A stretch of DNA of 64,000 nt, from contig CAUYUJ010017863.1 of the NCBI GenBank assembly GCA_963575745.1, forward strand, positions 158,124-222,123. Direction: 5' to 3'. The position numbers and the translations under genes were made by a program. Positions 52,720 through 63,319 of this stretch are shown piece by piece; the first letter of the stretch is position 1; each line of letters begins with the position of its first letter. Origin of the DNA: Prorocentrum cordatum. Lineage: Eukaryota; Sar; Dinophyceae; Prorocentrales; Prorocentraceae. A model generated the notes under the pieces. The model was not told the DNA's origin. It saw only the letters and a program-made list of their open reading frames with translations, and made no database searches.

Positions 52720-53246
52720 GCCATCGCTCGGACGTCCATTTCGCGTGCATTGTTCGGTTTCGTGTGTGTGTTTTTTTGCTCGATGGTCCAGGATGGTCCT
52801 CGATGGTTCTCGCTGAAGGAAAAAAGCACACGTCCGAGCGATGCCAGGGGCCTGAAAACGAGGCCCTCCAGGGTAGCACAGTGCAGCGCCCAGCACGCCC
52901 CCGGGGTGCCTCACGACCGCTCCGAGAGGCAGCAGGCGGCTCCCAAGGTGGCCGTGGGGCCGCCCCAGAGGACGCCCCCCTGGCCATCGCTCGGACGTCC
53001 ATTCCTGTGTTTTTTTCGGTTTCGTGCGTGGCTGTTTCGCCAAATCATCACGGATGCTCCTCGATGGTCCGCGCCGAGGGAAAAGTGCACACGTCCGAGC
53101 GACGCCAGGCTCTAGGCCTGAGAACGAGACCCTCCAAGGTGGCACAGTGCAGCGTCCAGCACGCCCCCGGGGTGCCTCGCGACCGCTCCGAGAGGCGGCA
53201 GGCAGCTCTCTTAAGGTGGCCGCTGGGCCGCCCCAGAGGACGCCCC
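52720..53246. repeat. Two-copy tandem duplication, each unit carrying element C
   Basis: Unit 1 (52720-52981) and unit 2 (52982-53246) are about 262 bp each. Each starts with element C (52720-52845 and 52982-53106; ends CCATCGCTCGGACGT and ACGTCCGAGCGA) and continues GCCTGA(A/G)AACGAG, CAGTGCAGCG, CCCCGGGGTGCCTC, GACCGCTCCGAGAGGC and GGCCGCCCCAGAGGACGCCC. Confidence 0.92.
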
Positions 53247-53272
53247 CCCCCGAGAAGCCGGCACCCTGCAGG

Positions 53273-53390
53273 TCCTCCTCCTCCTCCTCCTCCCCCTCCT
53301 CCTCCTTCTCCTCCTCCTCCTCCTCCCCCTCCTCCTCCTCCTCCTCCTCCTCCTCCTCCTCCTCCTCCTCCTCCTCCTCCTCCTTCTCCT
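53273..53390. repeat. CTC trinucleotide run
   Basis: (CTC)n, with CCC and TTC interruptions, directly after the second duplicated unit. Confidence 0.94.
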
Positions 53391-54435
53391 CATCCGCCTC
53401 TCGGAAGACAGCCAGCGGGCGGTGGGCCGCCTCGCATGCTCGCCGCCAGTGGGTGTTCGAGGCCGCAGGATGACCCCCAGGGCTGCCCAAGGGAGCCCCA
53501 AGAGGGGGCCGAAGAGGCCTCCAGGACGGCCCCAGGAGAGTCCAAGCGTGCCCCCCCCAAGATCGCTGCAGGAGGGACTCAAGAAGCAGTGCGTATGGCT
53601 GCAGAGGGGCAAGGCTGTTCGGTTAAGGGACCCCCCTCATTCGCTGAAGCCCACGTCATTGAAACACGATTAATGGTTCAAAGAATATGGCATCACGGGG
53701 GCATCCTTGGGAGGCGTTTGGGCCAGCATGGCTCCAAGGTGGACCCAACTAGCTCAAGATGGTCTCCAAGTTGGCTGAATATGGTACAGGGTGGCTCAAG
53801 ATATCATCCAGGATGCCGCCAAGAGGCCCAAAAGCCTCCCCCAAGACGGCTCCAAGTGCGCACGGAGCTTCCTAAAGGCGCCCCCGAGAGGCATACAACC
53901 GTCCAAACGCATAAGAACAACACATGCCAGGTGCATTATCGCCTGTACGCGTCCGATGGGCTCCCGCGGCCTCAAGATGGCTCCAACATGACCCAACGGG
54001 GGCAAAGAGGGGATCAAGAGGACCCAATCCGAAGCCAGGAGCGCTCCAAGAGCGCCCCAAAATGCCCAACGAGGGGATGTATGGGGCTACAGAGTGGCTA
54101 GGCTGACAAGGGATCCCTCTTCTTTAACCGATGGCCCAGACAGCCCGAGAGACCCCTGAGAAGGCCCAAGAGAGTCCCAGAGGTATCCAAACTGACCCCA
54201 CTATGACCCAAGTATGCTGCCAAAAGGCTCCCAAACCGAAACAAACAAATGATCCAAGAAAACATCGATGGTTAATTCCTGGGTCTGCTCAGACTGACCC
54301 CGAGATTCGGTTCGACGGTTCACCCAAAGAATTTGTTCTTGGGACCAAAGAATTTTTGGGGGGACCAACGAATTGCCAACCATCCTGTGGTGTTGGGTGC
54401 TCGTTTTGAAGAGACGTCGCCCCGCGTTCCTCTTC
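53391..54435. repeat. Spacer of GCCCCAAGA-type words
   Basis: Bases 53470-54230 repeat CCCAAGA, GGCTCCAAG and GGCCCAAGAG without fixed period, the complement of the array at 46-50 kb. No gene. Confidence 0.6.
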
Positions 54436-54800
54436 TTCTCCTCCTCCTCCTCCTCCTCCTCCTCCTCCTCCTCCTCCTCTCCTCCACCTCCTCCTCCTTC
54501 TTCCATGCGTTTCACCCACCCAGCACAACGTTCCGTGGCCCCATAGGGAGCTCCACCGAAGCCCCCAGTGGGACCGCCCGCATGCGTCCCCCACACCCAA
54601 TTTGGCATTCTCACCAACCCAGTACAGCGCTTCGTGGCCCCATAGGGAGCTCCACCGAAGCCCCCAGTGGGACCGCCCGCATGCGTCCCCCACGCCCACT
54701 GTGGCATTTTCGCCAACCAAGTACAGCGCCTCGTGACCCCATAGGGAGCTCCACCGAAGCCCCCAGTGGTACCACCCACATGCGTCCCCCACATCCAACT
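54436..54800. repeat. CTC run followed by three copies of a 99-bp repeat
   Basis: The CTC run covers 54440-54483. Then CGTGGCCCCATAGGGAGCTC recurs at 54533, 54632 and 54731 (last with one change), 99 bp apart. The unit continues CACCGAAGCCCCCAGTGGGA and CCGCCCGCATGCGTCCCCCA. It is the same satellite as at 61030-62420. Confidence 0.93.
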
Positions 54801-55031
54801 AGAACCATCGCGTGCGCTTCGCGCGCGCTCAGGTTCTAGCAGGCCCCAGGCCTTGACGAATTCACTGCTCCACTGAAGTAGTGGACCACAGTCCACGCAT
54901 ACCAATCTGCATTCCGAAAGGCCTTCGAGGAAAATGGTTGTGTAGGGGGGCGGAGGCCGTATGAATCGGGTTCCCAGAAGGCCTTCTGGGAGCATGGGTT
55001 TGGGGCGTCTTGGGGAGCCTGTTGGGGCGTG

Positions 55032-55068
<37 letters not shown>

Positions 55069-55264
55069 GTTGCTACGACTCATTCCCGAACCTGACCTTG
55101 GGGGTGGCCTAACCTGGCGCAGCCCCGATTGGCAACAGATCCGACACGTTCCGTCCAAACTGAATGCCAGGTTCGCACGCGCCTAGCACGAAGGGACGGC
55201 AGCTGCGGTCGCCAATTGTCTCGCGCCGAGTCCGTACGTTTTACTACGGGGACGGGCTGATGTT
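54801..55264. repeat. Spacer with a CGT run
   Basis: Bases 55028-55070 are (CGT)n. A short inverted word, GCGTGCGCTTCGCGCGCGC, lies near 54810. No gene. Confidence 0.6.
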
Positions 55265-55850
55265 TGCCTCTTGAAGGCCCTCTTGGGGCCCTCTTCGGCC
55301 ATCTTGAGGCCATCTCGGGCCCTCTTGGGCCTCGCTGAGGCTGTCCTGGGGCCCTCTAGGGCGTCCTCGGAACCCAGAAGTCATGTTCCCAGAGAGGCTT
55401 CCAGGAATATGATTTCGAACGGGGCCCTCTTGGGCCTCCCTGAGGCCGTCTTGGAGGCCTCCTGGGCCGGCTTCGGGGCCTCTTGGGCCGTCTCTCGGGG
55501 GGTTCGGTGAGCCCCAGAGGCCGACCCTTTTAGGCCGTCTGGGGCCCTCTTGGGTCTCTCTTGGGCTGTTTTGGGGCTCCTCGGGGGCGTCTGGGGCACT
55601 GCGAAGACGAAGCCAGCAAGTATGCTGAAAATGTGCGTTTTACGAAGGAAATGGGCAGTTTTGTGCCTTTTGAAAGCTCTCTCGGGGCCCTCTTCGGCCA
55701 TTTTCAAGCCGTCTCGGGCCCTCTGGGGCCTCGCTGAAGCTGCCCTGGGGCCCAGTAGGGAGCGCTGGGAGCCCGGAAAATATGTTCCCGGAGAAGCTTC
55801 CGGGAACATGATTTCGAACGGGGCCCTCTTTGGCCTCCCTGAGGCAATTT
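55265..55850. repeat. Tandem CTTGGGCC-family block, left flank of the glycosyltransferase gene
   Basis: Two related units: GGCCCTCTTCGGCCATCTTG near 55280 and GGCCCTCTTCGGCCATTTTC near 55686, each followed by a GATTTCGAACGGGGCCCTCT word (55410, 55813). Bases 55432-55745 match 58625-58928 closely and in the same direction, for example CCCCAGAGGCCGACCCTTTT and TGCGTTTTACGAAGGAAATG / TACGTTTTACGAAGGAAATG. Confidence 0.88.
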
Positions 55851-56724
55851 TTTTTCTCGCCAGCGTCCGCTGCCCCCTCCAACATGCGCGCGCAGCACTG
55901 CTAGTTGGGCTCGCCTGCGCGGAAGACACTGCCTTCGCCAGGGGATGTCACTGGACAGAGCGGCGGGCCATGCTGCTGGTCCCAACTTGGAAACGCCCAG
56001 GGGTCATGCTCTAGAGGCCTGCGCGGAGGCGCGGAAGAGGGGGCGCTGGGAAACACAAAAAAAACATGTTGCGCCTATGGCGTTTGCCTTCGCAAGCACA
56101 CGTTCAAACAGGATCAAAACTCCTTCTCGCAACGCTCGGTTAGGACTCCTAACAAGCGGCGATGGGGTCTACCCACGAGGATTGAAGGCCTGCCGAACGC
56201 AGGGAGCAGAAAGGCGCATCTGCGGACCTACGCAAAAAGAGGCACACAACAAGCACCGCTGTAAGCATCAAGAGTCTGTAGCTTCAAGCGGCAGGTTATA
56301 CCGAACACAGCCCCTACACGTTGTATTGCAGAGGTCATCGAACGGCGATAAGGAGGCGGATAAGAAACTGCAGGATGCGTGTACTTAGCACGTTGTCTGC
56401 AAGGCGACACAAACTACACGACGATGGCTGCGGCTATGGTCGTCTGCCTCTGCCCTCTTGTCGTGGTTCATCTCAAAACCGCCCTGGGCGTATTTTTTAG
56501 CGTTTTCCAGTGTGGGCTCTTGACAGGCTGATCGTCGCGAACTCTGGCCCCGGCCACGGGGTCAAGCCCAGCGGAAGACGGCAGCCCGAGACACGGATGG
56601 TCACCTGATATGGCCAGGAGGGCCTCTTCTCTGAGTGAGCGGTCTCGAGTGGCAAAGTTCACCGAGCGAGAGACGCTAAAAGGGCCGCGCAAAGGGCCAG
56701 CGGTCCTGGGCGGATCCGAGCCGA
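55851..56724. other. Spacer downstream of the glycosyltransferase gene
   Basis: No domain recognised. Bases 56468-56724 stay open on the minus strand only as an out-of-frame run past the second frameshift of the gene. No poly-A tail was seen after the stop. Confidence 0.45.
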
Positions 56725-58541
56725 TCATCTTAGCTTCCGGGCCTTCCCGGCATGCGCCAGAAGCCAGCCCAGAGCGTCGGGCCCCACCCCTTGCGAGTCG
56801 GAGGCGGTCCACGGCGGCCGCTTCCCAGCGATCATCGCGTCTTGGATGCCGTGCTCCGCTGCGAGGTGGTGTATCTCGAGCTGCTCGTGGTGGCCGTCGG
56901 CGGTGGCGGTGCCGCCCAAGCCGAACATGTCCAGCTCCTGGCACAGCGGCAGGAAAGCCACGAAGGCCATCAGGCCGGTGGACGGGACGTGCCCAGCGAG
57001 CTCCGAGAAGCCCCAGGAGATGCCGCTCCACCAGCTCCTGCAGGCTGGGATTCCCCCCCTTCTGCACGATGGCGGCATTCCTGCAGTTGTCCAGCTCGCC
57101 GCAGCTTGCCGTGGGTGGCACGTCTCCGCTGCCCTGCAGGAGGTCCTCCAGGGTCATCAGCTGCACGTGCTCCAGCAGCGCCTGCTGCTTGTTGAGGAAG
57201 AACACATCGGTCTTGCTGCCGAGGCTTCTCTGGATCTGCCCGCGGGGGATGCGGTTGATGCGGATGACGGTGTCGTAGGAGTCAATCTGCTCCCCGTCCG
57301 CCCTTTCAAGCAAGGCGCTCGACGAGCCCACCAGGGCACACCTGCACAGCTCGCTAACGTTTCCGAAACTCTTGCCAGGCACGAATTCCAACACCGACGC
57401 AAGACCCAACCTGCCCTGTCCGTCGCACGGGCTGTGTGCCACCAGCGTCACTGACGCGCCGACAGGGTAGTTGCTGGCCAGGGGCGAACGCAGAATCATG
57501 GAGCCGCGCTGCAGGGAACCGACTTTGCAGTCCTCCTGGGTGCCGACGGCCTCCAGCCTGACAGTGTCTCCGACGCTGAAACCTTCGAGCTCCATCACCT
57601 CCAGCACCGAGTCGCCACCTTTGGCAGCCTTAAGCAAGGTCGTCACCAGCGGTGGCAACGCCGAAGAACTTTCTCCGTTGGCATCGGCCTTACCAACTCC
57701 GCCGTCGTCGACTGCACCAGGTTGCTCATCGGAATTCTGATCCAGCGGCGGATTCGCTGGAACATCGTCGTCGGCATCAGCCTCGCCACTTCCCTTATGG
57801 TCGCCAACGCCTGGTTGCTCGCTTTCGCTGCTAGCATCGGGCTCACCAGTGCCGCCGTCGTCGCCGGCACCAGGTTGCTCATCGGGATTCTGATCCACAG
57901 GCGGCGTCGCCGAAGCCTCGTCGTCGGCATCGTCCTCGCCACTGCCGCCGTGGCCGCTAGCACCTGGCTGCTCACTGGAACTGCGAGCCTGACCTGGACT
58001 GGTCATCGCGAACAGCCTCCAACAACTGTCGAACGTGCTCTCGCACTCGCCCTTGTACCTGTAGCAGCTTCCGCGCCCGGGCCCAGCACTCGCTGTCCGA
58101 GTGCTGGAAGTTGAACAGGACACACCCGTCCTCGGCCGCGCAGCGCTCGCCGCAGGCGTCCATCGAGTCCTCGGTGGAGGAGGACGCCACGAGGTCCTCC
58201 CGATCAGAGCACCCCGTGCCGTTGTCGACCCACCTCGGCACAGCCGCGCTCACCGCGGAGCCCAGCACCGACCGCACCACGGCCGCGCACGCGAGGCCCG
58301 ACGCGGCCACGAGCGCGCCGGCTCCGGCGAGCGCGGCGCCGCCCGCGAGCGGGCACATCCGGCGCCGGCACCCTGCCGCCAGAAGCGACGGCAGCCCGTC
58401 GGAGTCGGCGCCGGCCTCGGCTCCGCCCGCCCCCTCGCGCGGCACCGAGCGCCCCCGCTCGAGGCCTCGGCGCGGCACGCCGGCGTCCCCGTGCCCTGCG
58501 GACAGCATCGGCTGCTCCGCGTCGGCGGGAGGCGGCCGCAT
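56725..58541 (-). pseudogene. Sialyltransferase-like (GT29) type II membrane protein, retrocopy with two frameshifts
   Basis: GT29 enzymes transfer sialic acid from CMP-sialic acid to glycans in the Golgi lumen. The frame starting at 58541 has a membrane anchor at about residues 62-90 (LAGGAALAGAGALVAASGLA). A Cys-rich PAN/apple-like region follows, with CGERCAAEDGCVLFNFQHSD, broken by a frameshift near 58075. The next frame resumes GSCYRYKGECESTFDSCWRL and then has acidic linker repeats (EQPGAGDDGGTGEPD type). A small beta-like module reads LEGFSVGDTVRLEAVG. Motif L reads CALVGSSSALLERADGEQID then SYDTVIRINRIP (57190-57340). A second frameshift near 57010 leads to motif S, HVPSTGLMAFVAFLPLCQEL (about 56910-56994), and a DGHHEQLE stretch fitting motif VS (H-x4-E). 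Stop TGA at 56725-56727. Frameshifts may be decay or assembly errors. Sugar specificity is unknown. Confidence 0.8.
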
Positions 58542-58587
58542 CGTCGTGGGGCCGCTCGTCCTTATGCGCGGGAGGCGGAGGTTGAGC

Positions 58588-58623
58588 CTTGAGCCGGATC
58601 CCTTGAGCCAAAATGGCTACGGA
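58588..58623 (-). other. Dinoflagellate spliced-leader relic, one perfect and one decayed copy
   Basis: On the minus strand 58622-58602 is identical to the 21 shared bases of the dinoflagellate spliced leader, and T at 58623 fits the variable first base. The leader is normally joined to mRNA by trans-splicing and is not part of protein-gene DNA. Directly downstream, ATCCGGCTCAAG (58599-58588) looks like the tail of an older leader, as described for recycled cDNAs that went through more than one round. The first ATG after it is the gene start at 58541. Confidence 0.93.
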
Positions 58624-58940
58624 GGGCCTCCCTGAGGCCATCTTGGGGGCCTCCTGGGCCGGCTTCGGGGCCTCTTGGGCCGTCTCGGGGGGTTCGTTGA
58701 GCCCCAGAGGCCGACCCTTTTGGGCCGTCTGGGGCCCTCTTAGGTCTCTCTTGGGCTGTCTTGGGGCTCCGCGGGGGCGTCTGGGGCGCTGTGAAGACGA
58801 AGCCAGCGGGTATGCTGGAAACGTACGTTTTACGAAGGAAATGAGCAGATTTGTGCCTCTTGAAGGCTCTCTCGGGGCCCTCTTCGGCCATCTTCAAGCC
58901 ATCTCGGGCCCTCTGGGGCCTCGCGGAGGCTGTCTTGAGA
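58622..58940. repeat. Right flanking copy of the CTTGGGCC-family block
   Basis: About 305 bp matching 55432-55745 in the same orientation. It begins GGCCTCCCTGAGGCCATCTT, immediately beside the spliced-leader relic. The gene between the two copies is about 2.9 kb downstream-to-upstream. Confidence 0.88.
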
Positions 58941-59124
58941 GCCTCATGGAAGCCACTTACTTGGGGCCTTTTGTGGCCTCTTCGGAGGCTTCTGGAGACT
59001 GAGGGCTGGAATTTTCGGCGAGGGGGCCACGATCCTCGTGAGGGGTGCCAGAAAATGGCCCGGGGGGGCCCCCCATGGCGACCAGAGGCACCAGCCGGGC
59101 CCCCCCCCCCGGCCTACTCCGATA
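58941..59124. other. Spacer containing the 31-bp TILVRGARK sequence
   Basis: 59025-59055 is identical to the minus strand at 50212-50182. Confidence 0.6.
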
Positions 59125-59128
59125 TATC

Positions 59129-59163
<35 letters not shown>

Positions 59164-59345
59164 GTATATATATATATGTGTGTATATATATATACATTTG
59201 TATGTATGTATGTATGTATGTATGTATGTATGTATGTATGTATGTATGTATGTATGTATGTATGTATGTTTGTATGTATGTATGTGTGTATGTATGTATG
59301 TATGTATGTATATATATGTGTATATATATATATATATGTACACAC
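59125..59345. repeat. TA and GTAT microsatellite
   Basis: TATATA (59125-59195), then (GTAT)n for about 110 bp, then TATATA again. All frames remain open, reading YVCM-type or IHTY-type peptides. Confidence 0.96.
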
Positions 59346-59719
59346 ATCTACGTGTGCTATGAAACCAGCCGGCCCTTCGGCGTGTGTGAGACACCGTCGT
59401 CGTCTTCGTGGTCGTTGTCGATCCCAAAGAAGCACCGGGGCGGTTCCAGGGCAGCTTGCCGCCCCCCAGGGGTCCTGGCGGGTCCTGGGGGTGCTCCCCC
59501 TGTGGAGCAGGGGGACAGGTGGGTGACCCCCCCTGGGGGGGGTGTCCTGGTGGGGGCCCACAGCACCCACGAGACTCATATCCGAGGCTGCTGCAGCAAG
59601 GTGGCAGCAGGACGCGGAGAGGGCACGGCGGCCTTCTCCTGCTCCTCCTCCTCCTCCTCCTCCTCCTCCTCCTCCTCCTCCTCCTCCTCCTCTTCCTCCT
59701 CATCCTCGTCCTTTCCCGA
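59346..59719. repeat. Spacer with a CTC run
   Basis: Bases 59368-59395 contain TTCGGCGTGTGTGAGACACC, related to family B. The CTC run is at 59640-59698. No gene. Confidence 0.6.
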
Positions 59720-60870
59720 GCCATACAATAACAACTTGCGTGGAACCCCTCTCGGGCCCATCTTGGGGCTCTCTTGGGCCGCCTTTGGAGCCTCTTGGGG
59801 CGTCCTGGGTCTCTGGTGGGGGCTTCTTGGAGCTCTCTTGGCGCCTCCTGGAGCCTCTTGGGGCCGAAAGCTCGGAATTCTACAGTGGCTTTCTCCCTCT
59901 GGGACCCCTCTCGGGCACGCCTTGGGGCTCTCTTAGGCCATTTTGGAGTCCAATTTTGCCGTCCTGGGCGCCTCGTGAACCGTCTTGGAACTCTCTTGGG
60001 GGCCACCTAGGCCGTCTTGGGAGCCTCTTCGGACGTGTTGGACGCGGTGAAAACCCAACAGGCGACCATGCGAAAAGTATACGTTTTCCCATAGGAATGG
60101 GACCATTTTTGCTTCTTGGACCTCTCTTGGGGTGCCTCTCGGAACGTCTTGGGCTGATTTTGGAAGCCTTTTGGCGCCTCTGGGCGGCGTTTTGGCGCCT
60201 CCTGGGATGTGTTGGGCCGGAAGCTCGGAATTCGAGAGTGGCTTTCTCCTTCTGGGACCCCTCTCGAAGTCGTCTTGGGGTTCTCTTGGGCCGTCTTGGG
60301 GCCGTCCTGAGCCACTCGTGCGCAGCCTTGGAGCGCTCCCGGAGGCCTCCTAGGCCGTCTTGGAGGCCTCTTGGGCCGTCTTGGACGCGGTGAAAGCCCA
60401 AGATGCGAACATGCGAAAAATATACGTTTTCCCATAGGAATGGCACGATTTTTGTTTCTTGGACCTCTCTTGGGGTGCCTCTCGGAACGTCTTGGGGTGC
60501 TTTTGGGAGCCTTTTGGCGCCTCTTGGCGGCATTTTGGCGCCTCCTGGAGCCTCTTGGGCCGGAAGCTCGGAATTCGAGGTTGGCTTTCTCCGTCTGGGA
60601 CCCCTCTCGAACTCGTCTTGGGGCTCTCTTGGGCCGTCTTGGGGCCGTCCTGGGCCACTCGTGCGCAGCCTTGGAGCGCTCCCGGAGGCCTCGTAGACCG
60701 TCTTGGGCGCCTCTTGGGCCGTCTTGGACGCGGTGAAGGCCCAAGAGGCGAACATGCGAAAAATATATGTTTCCCCATAGGAATGGCACGATTTTTGCTT
60801 GGGCCTCTCTTGGGCTGCCTCTCGGAGCGTCTTGGAGGCTTCTGGGACCTTCTTGGTGTTATGACAGGCG
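59720..60870. repeat. 342-bp higher-order tandem repeat
   Basis: CCTCTCTTGGGGTGCCTCTC-type starts occur at about 60120 and 60462, with a diverged third near 60800. CCCATAGGAATGG(G/C)AC occurs at 60092, 60433 and 60776, spacing 341 and 343. The marker GGAAGCTCGGAATTC recurs near 59867, 60217 and 60560. Each unit contains a short unique piece (GCGAACATGCGAAAAATATA). The minus strand is open for over 400 codons with PPRRPKR-type peptides, a compositional effect. Confidence 0.9.
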
Positions 60871-61029
60871 TCTTGGAAGGCATCCGGAGCCATCGGAGCG
60901 CGTTCCGAAGCCGCCTGCGAACGATCTTGGACGGCGTCCTGCGGTCCGACGAGCCTCCGGGCCCCCCGGGGCCCACATTTGCGGTCGGGGTCCCAGCCCC
61001 GGGCCCCCGGACCCGGTGCGCCGTTATAT
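60871..61029. other. Short spacer
   Basis: Nothing recognised. Confidence 0.3.
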
Positions 61030-62420
61030 GTATATTTCGCATTTTCACCCACCCAGTACAACGCTTCGTGGCCCAATAAGGAGCCCCACCGAAACCCCCA
61101 GTGGGACCTCCCGCATGCGTCCCCCACACCCAACTTGGCATTGTCACCCACCCAGCACAGCGCTTCGTGGCCCCATAGGGAGCTCCACCGGAGCCCCCAG
61201 TGGGACCGCCCGTATGCGCTCCCCACGCCCAATTTTGCATTTCCACCCACCCAGTACAGCGTTTCGTGGCCCCATAGGGAGCTCCACCGAAGCCCCAAAT
61301 GGAACCGCCCGCATGCGCCCCCCACACCCAATTTGGCATTTTCACCCACCCACCCACTACAACGCTTCCGTGCCCCCATAGGGAGCTCCACCGAAGCCCC
61401 CAGTGGTACCGTCCAATTGCGTCCCCCACATCCAATTTGGCATTTTCACTCACCCAGTACAACGCTTCGTGGCCCAATAGGGAGTTCCACCGAAGCCCCC
61501 AGTGGGACCGCCCGCATGCGTCCCCCACACCCAACTTGGCACTGTCACCCTCCCAGCACAACGTTTTGTGGCCTCATTGGGAGCTCCACCGAAACCCCCA
61601 TTGGGACCGCCCGCATGCGTCCCCCACACCCCGTTTGGCATTTTCACCCACCCGGTACAACGTTTCGTGGCCCCATGAGGGGCTCCACCGAGGCCCCCAG
61701 TGGGACCGCCCGCATGCGCCCCCCACGCCCAATCTGGCATTTTCACCGACCCAGCACAACGCTTCGTGGCCCCATAGGGAGCCCCACCGAAGCCCCCAAT
61801 GGAACCCTCCGCATGCGTCCCCCGCACTTGATTTGGCATTGTCACACACCCAGTACAGCGCTCCGTGGGTCCATAGGGAGCTCCACCGAAACCACCAATG
61901 GGACCGCCCGAATGCGTCCACCATGCCCAATTGGGCATTTCACCCGCCCAATACAGCGCTCCGTGGCCCCATAGGGAACTCCACCGAAACCCCCAGTGGG
62001 ACCGCCCGCATGAGTCCCCCACAGGGAGCTCCACCGAAGCCTCCAGTGGGACCGCCCGCACGCGTCCCCCACATCCAATTTGGCATTTTCGCCGACCAAG
62101 CACAGCGCTTCGTGGCCCCATAGGGCGCCCCACCGAAGCCCCCAGTGCGGCCGCCCGCATGCGCCCCCCACACCGAATTTGGCATTTTCACCAACCCTTT
62201 ACAACGCTTCGCCTTCGCGGCCCCATGGGGAGCTCCACCGAAGCCCCCAATGGGACCCCCCGCATGCGTCGCACACGCCTAATTTGGTATTTTCACCCAC
62301 CCAGTGCAACGTTTCGTGGCCCCATAAGGGAGCTTCACGGACGGCCCCAGCGCTACTGCACGCATGCGTTTCCCCCGCCCAGCGCAGCGCTTCGTGGCCC
62401 CATAGGGAGCTTCACGGAAG
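61030..62420. repeat. 99-bp satellite, about 14 copies, in frame
   Basis: CGTGGCCC recurs at 61067, 61166, 61265, about 61369, 61468 and 61567 and onward, 99 bp apart with rare small indels. The unit contains AGGGAGCTCCACCGAAGCCC, GACCGCCCGCATGCGTCCCC and TTTGGCATTTTCACC. As 99 bp is 33 codons, several frames remain open; the minus strand would encode WGTHAGGPTGGFGGAPYGAT repeats and the plus strand PHREPHRSPQWDRP repeats. Neither has a start, stop or flanks suggesting a real gene. Confidence 0.95.
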
Positions 62421-62857
62421 AAGATATTCGCAATTGCGGTACCCACAACTTCATATGGTCGGGTCGTTCGCCAGGATATTTTTTGGGGGTGCCGACAAAA
62501 ACGCTTTGGCCCCGAAAATTACCCAGCGACGTACCCAACCCACGTGCATCAAATGGCAAGAGGAGCATGCCAACATTAGCAGGAACAACGGCAGTGTAGA
62601 CGCGGCGATTTGCTGTGCAAGCTACATGGGATGCGCATGCGTTGCGCGATTCACAGGACGACGATCGAAAGAACGAGGCTTGAGGCCCCAGGATCGAAGA
62701 AGAACGGGCACGGGAACGATGGGGTAGGAGAGGGATGGAATGGAGGGCGGGGGGGGCGAAAGGCCATCGCGGAAGCAGCAGCATGCATGGAGAAGGTGGG
62801 GCGGGGAATAGGACGACGATGAAAGTGGCGGGAGGAGACAGAAGACTGCCGCGTTTT
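62421..62857. other. Spacer, no recognisable gene
   Basis: Nothing recognised. Confidence 0.4.
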
Positions 62858-63252
62858 TCAAGTGCGAGCTAAACCCGCAGCGCTGCCTGCGCCATGTCGT
62901 CGCAGAGTTCCACATGATAAAACTTGTTTAGAGTGCAAGGAACGAGCGAGGCGTAGCTCGCCCGCTAGCTTCTCCGCCTCCTTCCCGCACATTTCAGCGC
63001 GGGAGCTGAACGCTCGCAGGCGCGCCGCCAGGTCTGCGGGCGGCCCGCGGGAAAGAAACTCAAGGCCGGGGTCGCGTATCATCAATCGGTTGTCCATCGT
63101 CCAAAGTTGCACTGGCGACGTACTGGTTGAGCGCGGAGCGAGCAGCATCACGCGCGTGCCTGAACGCCACGCAGGTACAGTGCACGCGCGATTGGGACTT
63201 CAGGTCGATCACGCGCGTCTCCACCAGGCTTGGCAACACCACGCGACTGAGG
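62858..63252 (-). CDS. Unrecognised coding fragment in two frames
   Basis: Minus-strand text from about 63252 reads SEILSRVVLPSLVETRVIDL, then VHCTCVAFRHARDAARSALN to a stop near 63060. A second frame, overlapping and continuing, reads LEFLSRGPPADLAARLRAFS and EMCGKEAEKLAGELRLARSL. Both look like helical protein. CTTACTTGCAG just upstream could be an intron acceptor. No family recognised. A frameshift or an intron would be needed to join them. Confidence 0.28.
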
Positions 63253-63319
63253 ATCTCACTGCGGTCTGCCATGCTGCTGTCCGCGAATGCAATGCGCTGC
63301 CTGCAAGTAAGGCGGCGGC

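Noticed and set aside
59880-61561. 400-500-codon minus frames at 59.9-61.6 kb
   Set aside because: They run through 342-bp and 99-bp tandem arrays; peptides simply mirror the repeat.
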